From positions 1 to 64,000 of the forward strand of contig JBBQNN010000015.1 in the NCBI GenBank assembly GCA_038329965.1: a stretch of 64,000 nt of DNA, read 5' to 3'. Position numbers and translations under genes: made by a program. Positions within the stretch are counted from its first letter, which is position 1, and the number at the start of each line of letters is the position of its first letter. Shown in pieces: positions 34,905-42,844 of the stretch. The notes beneath the pieces were generated by a model. It did not search any database and was not told the DNA's origin. It saw only the letters and a list, made by a program, of their open reading frames with translations. This DNA comes from QHCA01 sp003244095. Its GTDB lineage: Bacteria > Actinomycetota > Actinomycetes > Mycobacteriales > QHCA01.

Positions 34905-34977
34905 TACCGCTCCCCGGGGTCGAACCGGGACTGGACGCGTTCTGAGCGCGCTTCCTCTTCCATTGGGATAGAGCGGT
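34905..34977 (-). tRNA. odd class I tRNA, anticodon CAG
   Basis: A 73-nt cloverleaf. Acceptor ACCGCTC/GAGCGGT, discriminator A; D arm TCC/GGA with GG in the loop; anticodon arm GCGCG-CTCAGAA-CGCGT; 5-nt variable loop; T arm CCCGG-TTCGACC-CCGGG. The anticodon CAG names leucine, yet Leu tRNAs have a long variable arm and usually G at position 37, while this one has a short loop and A37. Charging is therefore uncertain. Spacing to both neighbours is 14 nt. Confidence 0.75.
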
Positions 34978-34991
34978 GCTGTATCGGTACG

Positions 34992-35064
34992 AGCCGACGC
35001 CCGGCCTCGAACCGGGTTCCTCTCGCTTACCGAGCGAGGGCACGTCCACATGTGCTTCGGCGGC
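34992..35064 (-). tRNA. odd tRNA-Thr-like (GGU)
   Basis: A 73-nt cloverleaf. Acceptor GCCGCCG/CGTCGGC has one C-U mismatch (5-68), discriminator U as in actinobacterial Thr tRNAs. D arm GCAC/GTGC is perfect; anticodon arm CTCGC-TCGGTAA-GCGAG; T arm CCCGG-TTCGAGG-CCGGG. The loop equals that of Thr(GGU) except that position 33 is C instead of the near-universal U. Position 8 is A instead of U. It is the first tRNA behind whiB7 (107 nt gap). Confidence 0.7.
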
Positions 35065-35171
35065 ATTGCTGTTCGCTGGAATCGTGTGCCCGGCTGCGGG
35101 GACGGGGCCGGGCGCCCGTGAACGGTCCCCCGGCTCAACGGCTCGGGGCCCCTTGGTGGTCGGTGGTGCGG

Positions 35172-35426
35172 TCAGGCAGCGACCGTCTCGCTCTTGCGCG
35201 GCCGGCCAGCGCGACGCTTCTGGGCGATGATCTGGCCACGCTCGAGCAGGACGCCACCCCAGACGCCGTCAGTCGTGCCGGCCCGGAGCGCGTCGGCCAG
35301 GCACCGGGTCGTCATCGTGCAGGTGGCGCAGACGGCCTGAGCTGCCGCCAGCTCCTCAGGCGTGGCCGGAAAGAACGTGTCAGGGTCGATGGTCGGACGG
35401 GTGCAGGGCAGGAAGATCGTGTTCAC
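35172..35426 (-). CDS. whiB7: WhiB7-like regulator with AT-hook
   Basis: An 84-aa WhiB-family iron-sulfur regulator. The four cluster cysteines are visible (FLPC, CATC, then C after five residues); GVWGG is the turn that contacts the sigma factor; KRRAGRPRKSE near the end is an AT-hook, the mark of the WhiB7 group that switches on antibiotic-resistance genes after ribosome stress. I chose GTG 35426 because GGGGAG lies 9 nt before it; GTG 35435 is too close to that RBS. Upstream lie a leader ORF and a terminator-like hairpin, as in known whiB7 genes. Downstream are three tRNA genes on the same strand. Confidence 0.87.
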   Translation of the reverse strand: MNTIFLPCTRPTIDPDTFFPATPEELAAAQAVCATCTMTTRCLADALRAGTTDGVWGGVLLERGQIIAQKRRAGRPRKSETVAA

Positions 35427-35480
35427 GGCGGTCACCTCCCCGGTGACGTCGACGGGTGTACGTGCGACTTGCGTCCGGAA

Positions 35481-35526
35481 ATACCAAAAGCCGCCTCGCT
35501 GCGCCTGGCTGGCGCTGCGGGCGGCT
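35481..35526 (-). promoter_or_regulatory. attenuator-like hairpin before whiB7
   Basis: On the minus strand AGCCGCC pairs with GGCGGCT across 24 nt, which themselves hold a smaller GCGCC/GGCGC hairpin. TTTT and then GGTATTT follow. This looks like an intrinsic terminator placed about 55 nt before the whiB7 start. In studied actinobacteria whiB7 is controlled by such an attenuator, opened when ribosomes stall on a leader peptide. The layout here fits that model. Confidence 0.7.
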
Positions 35527-35549
35527 CCGATGTGGGCCTCTGACGAGGG

Positions 35550-35678
35550 CTACATGGGAACCGCCGGCGAGTGCCGACCGGTCGCGGGCTGGTTGACGTA
35601 CTGACGCTTGACGAGCCTGGCTGATGGGGATTCGCCGGCGCCCGACAAGCACAGATCGCCCTGCAGACATACGGGCAT
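35550..35678 (-). CDS. candidate whiB7 leader peptide
   Basis: A 42-codon frame from ATG 35678, beginning MPVCLQGDLCLS and ending RHSPAVPM with TAG at 35550. Its stop is 23 nt ahead of the attenuator hairpin, the position expected for a regulatory upstream ORF. No strong RBS is seen, and a second overlapping frame (MSAGRSVLV...) reads through the hairpin, so the exact peptide is uncertain. Confidence 0.45.
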   Translation of the reverse strand: MPVCLQGDLCLSGAGESPSARLVKRQYVNQPATGRHSPAVPM

Positions 35679-35830
35679 GGCGGTGCGCGCGCTGCGCCAC
35701 ATCGCCATGCTCGCGGTGCTGGTCACTGATGGTCTCCTCGGTCGGGCAGGGCTGGTACGGGGTACCGACTCAGGATGGGGGCGCCACGGCGGATCCGCAA
35801 CAACGTTTCGATCGCGACTTCTCGGACAGC

Positions 35831-36528
35831 TCAGCCGCGCACCCCGTCGGGGTGTTCGAGGGCGAGTTGGTCGAGGCGCCCGAAGGCCATCCCGCCCCGG
35901 CCGGCCTCGTCGGGATCCTCGGGGTCCGCGCGGAACGCCCGCGCCTTCTCCCGCAGGATCAGGTAGTTGCGCATGCACCCCGCGGGCGTTGCTGGCGCCG
36001 AAGGGCAGGTCCTGGTCGTAGCGGGGGCCGTGCTGGCCGTTGAGGTCGACGTGGAACAGCTTGCCGTGCCACAGCGCCTGAGCGATGCCGTGCGCGTAGT
36101 TGAGGCTGGCCCGTGCCCGACCTCGGGATTGAGGCCGACCAACTCCGGGCGCGCCAGCTCGTTGATGAAGGCCAGGGCATGCCCCGATCGTGGGCAACAG
36201 GATGTCGCCGCGCGGCTCGTTGGGCTTGGGTTCGATGGCCATACGCGTTGGTCGTCACCATCGGCACGGCCAGCCCGGTCTCGTCCAACACCCGCCGGAG
36301 CGGCGCAAGGTGCTCCGTGCGTTCCTTCGCCGATGCGCCGAACGGGAAGACGTCGTTGTCATGGAACGTGACGCCGTACGCGCCTAGTTCGGCCAGCTTG
36401 CGCACCGCCACGACCGGGTCCAGGGGCGGGCGGACCGCGCTGCCGAGAACGTCGACTCCCTGCCAGCCGACCGTCCACAGTCCGAACACCCACTGCACCC
36501 CATTCGACGACTTCCCGGAAGACGTCAC
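35831..36528 (-). pseudogene. xylA: xylose isomerase remnant
   Basis: Recognisable XylA pieces stand in three frames. The N-terminus has FGLWTVGWQGVDVLG and ELGAYGVTFHDNDVFPFG; a middle part reads AIEPKPNEPRGDILLP, and then LNYAHGIAQALWHGKLFHVD with NGQHGPRYDQDLPFGA; the end reads NYLILREKARAFRADP. About 140-150 codons between the first and middle parts are missing and there are at least two frameshifts. The active enzyme has about 385 aa. The 5' end carries dispersed repeat copy B in place of the usual first residues, so the gene is dead. Confidence 0.85.
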
Positions 36529-36582
36529 TCTGACGGCCCTGAAAGTGACGACTTCCCGGAAGACGTCGCTGGGAAAGGCGCC
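36506..36582. repeat. dispersed palindromic repeat, copy B
   Basis: Second copy of the element seen at 16968-17029, with GACGACTTCCCGGAAG, a spacer, then GAAAGTGACGACTTCCCGG and GGGAAAGGCGCC. It lies exactly between the broken 5' end of xylA and the truncated oxidoreductase start at 36585-36659. This suggests that recombination at or insertion of the repeat joined two unrelated gene ends. Confidence 0.75.
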
Positions 36583-36584
36583 GG

Positions 36585-36659
36585 TCAGACGCGTGGAACG
36601 CCGAGCCGGCCAGGCCCCCAGCCGACGACCGCCACCCGGATCGGCGCCGGTGCGCTCAC
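36585..36659 (-). pseudogene. truncated oxidoreductase start (Gfo/Idh/MocA-like)
   Basis: GTG 36659 overlaps the stop of the aldo/keto reductase gene, and the frame begins SAPAPIRVAVVGWG, the start of a Rossmann fold as in Gfo/Idh/MocA dehydrogenases. It then runs into unrelated residues and stops after 24 codons beside repeat copy B. It looks like the first codons of an operon partner cut off by a deletion. Confidence 0.45.
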
Positions 36660-37447
36660 GGCCGGCCGAGACCGTCCAGCGCTCGCATGTCGTCGTCGGT
36701 CAGCTCGAAGTCGCCGACCTCCACGTTGGCCTCGATGCGCTCCTTGTGGGCCGACTTGGGGATGACCACGAACCCGTGCTGCAGGTGCCAGCGCACGATC
36801 ACCTGCGCCGGCTGCCTGCCATGTCGCTCGGCGATCGCGGTGAGCGCCGGGTGGTCGAGCTTGCTGGCCCGGAACGGGCTGTAGCCCTCCAGCACGATCC
36901 CCCGCTCGCGGTGACCTTCGGCAACGGCGCGGTCGTAGAGGAACGGGCTCCACTCGATCTGGTTGACCTCGGCCATGATGCCGGTCTCCCGGCCCAGCCG
37001 GTCGAGCTGGTCGAGGGAGTAGTTGCTGACCCCGATAGAGCGGGCCAACCCCTGGTCACGCGCCTCGATGAGCCGGCGCCACATGCCTGCGCCGACTCCG
37101 TCGGCGGGGGGCCAGTGGACGAGCCACAGGTCCAGATGATCTGTGCCGAGGGCGTCGAGGCTCTGGCGCAGGGTCCGCTGCTCCTGACCGGCGCTGTGCG
37201 GCTGGATCTTGGTGGTCAGGAACAGCTCCTCGCGGGGCAGGCCGCTGGCCGCGATACCGGCCCCGACGTCGGCCTCGTTGCGGTACATCGTCGCGGTGTC
37301 GATGTGGCGGCAGCCGGCCTCGAGCGCCCAGCCGACCGCCTGCCGGGCCTGCTCGCCGCGGATCTGCCACGTCCCGAAACCGAGGAGCGGTATCCGGGCC
37401 CCGCCGCTCAGCCCGGCGGTCAGGTCGTGAGGAGTCCGGCTCGTCAT
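36656..37447 (-). CDS. aldo/keto reductase
   Basis: A 263-aa NADPH-dependent aldo/keto reductase, 2,5-diketogluconate reductase-like. The catalytic tetrad is present: Asp in HIDTATMY (with Tyr four residues on), Lys in FLTTKIQPH, His in LVHWPP. SIGVSNYSLDQLDRL and the coenzyme motif VVIPKSAHKERIEAN are intact. It starts at GTG or ATG 37447, overlapping the MFS stop by 4 nt, and its own stop overlaps the cut-off oxidoreductase. The substrate is unknown; the sugar-related neighbours suggest a carbonyl sugar. Confidence 0.9.
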   Translation of the reverse strand: MTSRTPHDLTAGLSGGARIPLLGFGTWQIRGEQARQAVGWALEAGCRHIDTATMYRNEADVGAGIAASGLPREELFLTTKIQPHSAGQEQRTLRQSLDALGTDHLDLWLVHWPPADGVGAGMWRRLIEARDQGLARSIGVSNYSLDQLDRLGRETGIMAEVNQIEWSPFLYDRAVAEGHRERGIVLEGYSPFRASKLDHPALTAIAERHGRQPAQVIVRWHLQHGFVVIPKSAHKERIEANVEVGDFELTDDDMRALDGLGRP

Positions 37448-38778
37448 GGGGCCATGCTACGGAGCCGGCGCGCGACGGCCCGGTGCAACGGTTCGATGAT
37501 CACGCCGTCGTCGTCGCGCAGCCGGCGACGCAGGATCCTGCGGTTGCCGATCACCGCGGCCAACCCGATGGCCCACAGCACGTACTGCACCGCGAAGGCC
37601 GCCTTGTAGGCGCCCAGCGACGGTCCGGGCCTGTTGCCGGATACCAGGTCCAGCACCACGCCGACGCCGAGCATGGTGAGAAGCGTCGCCACGAAGCCGC
37701 CGACGTTGACGATGCCGCTGGCACTGCCGAGGCGGCTCCGCGGATTGAACGAACGCGCGAAGTCGAAGCCGATCATCGAGCCCGGCCCGTTGCTGGCCAG
37801 GACGAGTACGAGGACGACGAGCACCGGCAGCGGCGAGCGCCCCGGCCAGGCAAGGACCACCGCCCATGCCACGGCGCTCGATCCGACGATGAGGAACACC
37901 AACGCCGATCTGCGCATCGGCCAGCGCGCGGCGAGCTGGCCCAGTGCCGGACCGACCACCATGCCGGCGAGGACGAGCAGCGTCAGCAACAACCCGGCGG
38001 TCACCGGCCGAAGCCCCTCACCGTGGGTGAGGAACGGATAGCCCCAGAGCAGCGCGAAGGTGTTGCCGGAGAACTGCGTGACGAAGTGCGTCCAGAGGCC
38101 GATGCGCGTGCCCGGCTCCCGCCAGGTGTGCCCGAGCCGGCGCCGGACCTCGCCCAGCGAGAGGCTCTGCGATGCGACAACGGCACCGAGCGGCGCATCG
38201 CGCAGCACGACGGCGACCAGAACCGCGGCGAGCACCCCCAGTGCGGCAGCGGTGGTGAACGAGCGGGTCCAGCCCACTCTGCCCAACAGCGCCAGCAGCG
38301 GGAACGCCGCCACGATCTGCCCGACCTGACCCAGGATCGCGGTGACCTGTGTGACCATCGGCACCTGGCGTGGGGCGAACCAGGCCGGGACCAGCCGCAG
38401 CACGCTGATGAAGGTGATCGCGTCGCCGGCTCCGACGAGCAGCCGGGCGCCCACGGCTGCCGCGCCACCGTGGGCGGTCGCGAGCCCGAACTGTCCCGCG
38501 GCCATCACCAGGGCACCGGTCGTGATCATTCGGCGGCTGCCGAACCGGTCGAGCAGCACGCCGGCCGGCACCTGCAGGGCAGCATAAGTCGCCAACTGTG
38601 CGACAGCCAGCAGCGACAGGGTCGCGGCCGTCAGGCCGAACCGCTGCTGCGCCTGTGGCCCGGCAACCCCGAGCGACGAGCGCTGGAAGACCGCGATCGC
38701 GTACGCCAGGACACCGACGGACCACACGAGCCAGGCCCGGCCGGAGGTGCGGGGGTCATTCGGAAGGGTTGCGGCCAC
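37444..38778 (-). CDS. MFS transporter
   Basis: A 444-aa major facilitator protein with 12 helices. The N-terminal AWLVWSVGVLAYAIAVFQRSSLGVAG and the loop LLDRFGSRRMITTG (the conserved D-R-x-G-x-R between helices 2 and 3) place it in the nitrate/sugar-phosphate antiporter-like branch. The substrate is unknown. First gene of an operon with the aldo/keto reductase. Confidence 0.88.
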   Translation of the reverse strand: MAATLPNDPRTSGRAWLVWSVGVLAYAIAVFQRSSLGVAGPQAQQRFGLTAATLSLLAVAQLATYAALQVPAGVLLDRFGSRRMITTGALVMAAGQFGLATAHGGAAAVGARLLVGAGDAITFISVLRLVPAWFAPRQVPMVTQVTAILGQVGQIVAAFPLLALLGRVGWTRSFTTAAALGVLAAVLVAVVLRDAPLGAVVASQSLSLGEVRRRLGHTWREPGTRIGLWTHFVTQFSGNTFALLWGYPFLTHGEGLRPVTAGLLLTLLVLAGMVVGPALGQLAARWPMRRSALVFLIVGSSAVAWAVVLAWPGRSPLPVLVVLVLVLASNGPGSMIGFDFARSFNPRSRLGSASGIVNVGGFVATLLTMLGVGVVLDLVSGNRPGPSLGAYKAAFAVQYVLWAIGLAAVIGNRRILRRRLRDDDGVIIEPLHRAVARRLRSMAP

Positions 38779-38850
38779 ACCATGTGCAAGGCCGCCTGCG
38801 GCCGCCGCCTTCCGGGCCGCCCGAGATGTGAGACGACACCGCTTCCCGAC

Positions 38851-38886
38851 GTACCACAGCCCCGGTGGCGACCGGGACTGCGGTAC
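38851..38886. terminator. inverted repeat upstream of the MFS gene
   Basis: GTACCACAGCCCCGG (38851-38865) pairs with CCGGGACTGCGGTAC (38872-38886) at 13 of 15 positions, with a 6-nt loop. It stands between the end of the TIGR03086-type gene and the MFS start, both on the minus strand. It may be a terminator or an operator; there is no T-run. Confidence 0.45.
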
Positions 38887-38896
38887 GTACCTGACG

Positions 38897-39298
38897 CTAC
38901 GACACGCCGGGATCGCCGGGCGAGTGGCCGGCCGGCGGCCGGAATAGCCGATCGACCATCGACGCGTCCTCGGGCACCGGCACCTCGTCGCCGAAGGGCA
39001 TGCCGGCGCCGCGATACTCCACCGACAGCATCCTCTGGGCCACCTCGAGCCCGACGGCAGCCTCGGCGTCGTCGTCGGGCACCTGCCGCTCTGTGCCGAT
39101 GGCGAGATCCCAGCCGTACGTCACGTACTCGAAGAACAGCATGCCGTAGACGACTGCGCCGGGCATCTCCTCGAAGAACTGCACCCAGCCGACCAGGTGG
39201 TTGCGGAGCGCTCCCGCGTCGTACTCCGGGCAGGGCGTCGCCGCCGGGATCTGGTCGGGCCGGATCCCCTCGATGAGGGCGGCGGTCTTGCGCAACAT
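38897..39298 (-). pseudogene. TIGR03086-type (DinB-like) gene with internal deletion
   Basis: A 133-codon frame. The start (TAALIEGIRPDQIPAATPCPEYDAGALRNHLVGW) and later part (GAVVYGMLFFEYVTYGWDLAIGT) belong to the TIGR03086/mycothiol-dependent metal-binding family, but normal members have about 190 aa. Roughly 60-70 residues between LVGWVQF and EEMPGAVV are missing, and the C-terminus is unlike the family. The frame itself is open, so a shortened protein could be made, but it would lack much of the four-helix core. Confidence 0.6.
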
Positions 39299-39430
39299 CC
39301 CGGCGAGCAGGTCAGGGTCGGTCTGGTAGTCCGGCCTCGTCGTCTTCCCGTCTCGGCTGCAGAAACCCCAGCATCTCAGGGCTGCCCGGCAATCGATTGG
39401 ACAAACTCGCCAGATTTGCCTGCGCCGCGC

Positions 39431-40087
39431 TCAGCCCACCGAGATCTGGATGATCGGGTAGTAGGCCTTCTTCAGCCAGCGCAGCAGCCAGATCATGTCG
39501 ACCTGCGACACCGCGACACAACCGCCGGTGGCCTGGCCGTTCTCGACGTGCAGGAAGAAGGCCGACCCGGCGTACCTGACCGCCGGCCAGCGGTTGTAGT
39601 TGATCACGACCAGATAGTTGTACGACGGGACGAAGGCCATCAGCCGCTCGCTCTGCGCGGGATCGAACGGGCAGTGCACCGTGCCGCCGCAACGCACGTG
39701 CTGGTTGTAGGCGGCCGAGTTGGAGTCGCCGTCCCACCAGTCCGACCAGTCCAGCACCTTGTAGGGCACCGTCGTGCCGGGGTTGGCCAGCCGCCCGTAT
39801 GCCTCGGTCAGCCCGAAGCGGCCGACCGGCGTCACCGCACGACCCTCCCTCGCCTGACCCACCCCCTGCGCCCCGACGCGGGCGAAGATCGGGGCGTGCA
39901 TCCGGACGTACGCACCGCCGGTCACCGGCCGCTGCCACGCTTCGAGAACCGCCGTCGTCGAGGTGCTCGACGCGGCCCGCACGGTGATCATCTGCACCGG
40001 GTCGGCGGCCTCGGCATGAGTGGCCACGATGCCCAGCGCCGCCGCCATCGCGGCTACCAGGACGTACAGGAGTACTCGACGCTTCAT
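39431..40087 (-). CDS. secreted L,D-transpeptidase-like protein
   Basis: A 218-aa exported protein. The signal peptide (1-30) ends at AEA; the body carries a YkuD-like catalytic core with the active-site block FLHVENGQATGGCVAVSQVDM (His, then Gly-Cys near residue 198). L,D-transpeptidases crosslink peptidoglycan stem peptides; this distant branch is common in actinobacteria as secreted L,D-TPase-like proteins. ATG 40087 follows GGAGGAGCGC, which decides the start over an upstream ATG. Confidence 0.82.
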   Translation of the reverse strand: MKRRVLLYVLVAAMAAALGIVATHAEAADPVQMITVRAASSTSTTAVLEAWQRPVTGGAYVRMHAPIFARVGAQGVGQAREGRAVTPVGRFGLTEAYGRLANPGTTVPYKVLDWSDWWDGDSNSAAYNQHVRCGGTVHCPFDPAQSERLMAFVPSYNYLVVINYNRWPAVRYAGSAFFLHVENGQATGGCVAVSQVDMIWLLRWLKKAYYPIIQISVG

Positions 40088-40165
40088 GCGCTCCTCCACG
40101 GAGGACACCCGCTCGGGGTCAATCACACTCTAGGCGTCACGCCGTGCCGACCGGATCCGGCCCGC

Positions 40166-42748
40166 TCAGCCCGGGAGCGGGATGGAGATCTCGTACGGCG
40201 GGGGCGGGTCGTCGGTGCCCGTCACGACGTGGGCGGTGACGGTCAATGCATCCGGCTCGCTCCGCACGACGAGGAAGTTCTTGATGAACGGCGGCTCGTC
40301 GGAGTCGAAGATCTCCGACACCGCCGACTGGATCGGCCCGTGAGGGTGGCCGGCCGCCGGGAAGACGATGTTGGCCCGGCGCCGGACGTGCCGCCACGGC
40401 GGCCGGTGCCCCCCGGCGCGCCACCTGATCACCCACTCCGCCTCTGGCTCGCTGAGCTGCTGCTGCAGCCGGTGGGAGTGCACGTCCCAGACCAGGGAGA
40501 ACGCGCCCAGGAAGGTCAAATTCTCGGTCGCGACCGTGCTCACCGACAGCACGAGCAGCAGGCCCGCCAGCGCGGCCGCGCGCGGGAGCCACGTGTCGAA
40601 CACGCCGGCACCGACCAGTCCCAGCGCGAGCGCTGCGACTATGACGGCGGCGGCGATCTTGTACGACCGCCCGAGCCGGCGGCGCAACGCGTCGATGCCG
40701 AAGACCGCGGCCACCAGGACCACGACGAGGACCACCGTCATCAGCGCCGCCCGCTGGGTCACCGAGTCACCGCCGCAGCACGCCCAGACGACCCAGAGAC
40801 CGCCCGTCACGAGCGGCAGGATGAGGGCCGCCCGGGCCAGCACGGGTGGGAACAAGGTGCTGAGGACGAGCACCACGGCGACGGCGACAAGGGTGAGCAC
40901 GACCAGGCCGGCGGTGACGCCGAACGCGACCTGGGGCACGTCACGGACGGCGAGGCGGTCGAGCACCACTAGGGCGTCGAACAACTGCACCGGATAGGCG
41001 ATCGCCGGTGCCAGCTGCTTCCAGGCCGGCCGCGGCCGGCGCGGCCGGCCCTCCCAGCGAGCCAGCCATCCGCCGACCGCCGCGACGGCAGTTACCGCTG
41101 CGGCCGCCGTCAGCCACCAGTCCCTGCGTACCAGCCAGATCGCGACAGGCAGCAGCACGAACCCGACCGCCAGCACGGGCAACCACCGGGAGCCCGGCCC
41201 TCGACCGACGAGGTAAGACTGCGGCAGCGGCGGGCGCCACCATCCGGTCAGCCGCAGCAGCCACGCCAGCAGGCCGCCGCACGCGGTGATGCCGATCCAG
41301 GCAAGCAGCTGCCGCCGGAAATGGTCGGGTGCCAACCAGGCGCCGGTCCGGGTGATCGCCAGACCCGCGAGGAACGCCGACAGCACGACGAAAAGCCGAT
41401 AACCCGAGGTGCGCGTCCACGCAGGCCGGACCACCAGCAGCCGCAGTCCCAGGCAGCCGGCCACCGCGCACGGGGCCCAGCGCAACGCCCTCTGCGGCCA
41501 TGAGTCCTCGCCGGCCACCGTGACCGCGGTGACGGCGGCGACCACACCGGCGAGGACGGCGATCAGGACCCGCACCAGGCGCCACACCCGCGGCAGCAGC
41601 AGCCGCGCGAAGTGCCGGAGGGACTGCGGCTCGGTGGGAAACGACTTCTTCGCCGGGGGGACGTCGGGCTGCGGGCCGCCGGCAACCTGCAGGGCGACCG
41701 GGATGGGATGCGTGGCGCTCATGTAGGCCCCGCCGCCGCCGGCCACCACGTGCTCAAAGCCGTCCACCCGGTAGTGCTGGAAGTTGTGGATGTCACCGCC
41801 GAGGCAGGCCACATAGCCGTGCGGTGGGTGCGCCACGATGTCGGCAACGGAGTGGAAGAAGTGCGCGCCGGACCTGGCGGGGTCGCGCACCGGACCGCCG
41901 GCGATCACGCACGGATGGCGCTCGCGGTTGACGACCAGCGGCGCGCCGGTCAGCAGCACCTTGGGTTTGGGATGGGTCGAGACGCGGCGGAGCCACTCGC
42001 CCTGCACCCGGTCGATGGTGCGGTCGATGCCGGTGTCGATGCAGACGAGCAGCACGTCGCTGGTCTCGATCGCGTAGTACGGTCCCGGCTGAAGCGGCGC
42101 CCAGTTGCCACCCGGTGCTCGGGCCGCCCGCCGCTGCTCCAGGTGCAGTCGCGCCTGCGGCTTGGTGGGACGTCGCCACAGCAGCCGGAACGGCCGCTCC
42201 CGCGGCGGGCTGTCCCGGGTCGGACCGTAGGCACTGTCCGGCAGCGGGAGGGCACCGCAGAAGTGCCACATGAAGCCGGTCAGGCCCTCGTACCAGTCGT
42301 GATTGCCCGGCAGCGCCAGGATCGGCAGGTCGGTCAGCACGGCGTACGGCACGTAGAACCCGTCGACATAGTCGTTCACGTCACCTGAGGGGTAGATGAC
42401 GTCACTGCAGATGACCATGAAGTCCACGCCGGCGGCCTGCTCGCGCAGAGCGGGCACGACGACGTACTGGGAGGCGTCCTGCTCGCCGGGATCGCCGAGC
42501 ACGATGAACGACGAGCAGTCGCTACGGTCGACGATGAGCAGATCGTCGGCATCCTGACCCGCCACCCATCGGTTGCGCAGGTCGGCGACCATCGTCGGGG
42601 CGAATCCGTTGAGCCGATCGTTGAGCGAGGAGATCAGCGGGCGCAGCGCCAGCCAGGAGAAGCTGTCCCACTTGCGCTGCTCCCGCTTGGCAAGCAGTGC
42701 GAGGGTCTGCGTCCACACGGCCGAGTCGCCCGCATCGGTATCCGGCAC
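40166..42748 (-). CDS. membrane-anchored metallophosphoesterase
   Basis: An 860-aa protein. The N-terminal half (about 90-430) is a calcineurin-like phosphoesterase: ICSDVIYPSGDVNDYVDGFY, then LALPGNHDWYEG (the GNHD metal motif near 195), VCIDTG and GGDIHNFQHY. From about 480 to 730 come roughly eight membrane helices in two groups, then a soluble C-terminal beta domain. I chose GTG 42748 because the first conserved-looking residues follow it. Substrate unknown. It diverges from the DUF1707 protein. Confidence 0.78.
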   Translation of the reverse strand: MPDTDAGDSAVWTQTLALLAKREQRKWDSFSWLALRPLISSLNDRLNGFAPTMVADLRNRWVAGQDADDLLIVDRSDCSSFIVLGDPGEQDASQYVVVPALREQAAGVDFMVICSDVIYPSGDVNDYVDGFYVPYAVLTDLPILALPGNHDWYEGLTGFMWHFCGALPLPDSAYGPTRDSPPRERPFRLLWRRPTKPQARLHLEQRRAARAPGGNWAPLQPGPYYAIETSDVLLVCIDTGIDRTIDRVQGEWLRRVSTHPKPKVLLTGAPLVVNRERHPCVIAGGPVRDPARSGAHFFHSVADIVAHPPHGYVACLGGDIHNFQHYRVDGFEHVVAGGGGAYMSATHPIPVALQVAGGPQPDVPPAKKSFPTEPQSLRHFARLLLPRVWRLVRVLIAVLAGVVAAVTAVTVAGEDSWPQRALRWAPCAVAGCLGLRLLVVRPAWTRTSGYRLFVVLSAFLAGLAITRTGAWLAPDHFRRQLLAWIGITACGGLLAWLLRLTGWWRPPLPQSYLVGRGPGSRWLPVLAVGFVLLPVAIWLVRRDWWLTAAAAVTAVAAVGGWLARWEGRPRRPRPAWKQLAPAIAYPVQLFDALVVLDRLAVRDVPQVAFGVTAGLVVLTLVAVAVVLVLSTLFPPVLARAALILPLVTGGLWVVWACCGGDSVTQRAALMTVVLVVVLVAAVFGIDALRRRLGRSYKIAAAVIVAALALGLVGAGVFDTWLPRAAALAGLLLVLSVSTVATENLTFLGAFSLVWDVHSHRLQQQLSEPEAEWVIRWRAGGHRPPWRHVRRRANIVFPAAGHPHGPIQSAVSEIFDSDEPPFIKNFLVVRSEPDALTVTAHVVTGTDDPPPPYEISIPLPG

Positions 42749-42844
42749 GCCAGGATTGTGTCGGACCGGACCGGCAGCGATGGCATCGCCACGCGCCCGG
42801 CAGGCGGCCTGCGTCGTACCGGCTCGGCACGACACAATGCCCAC

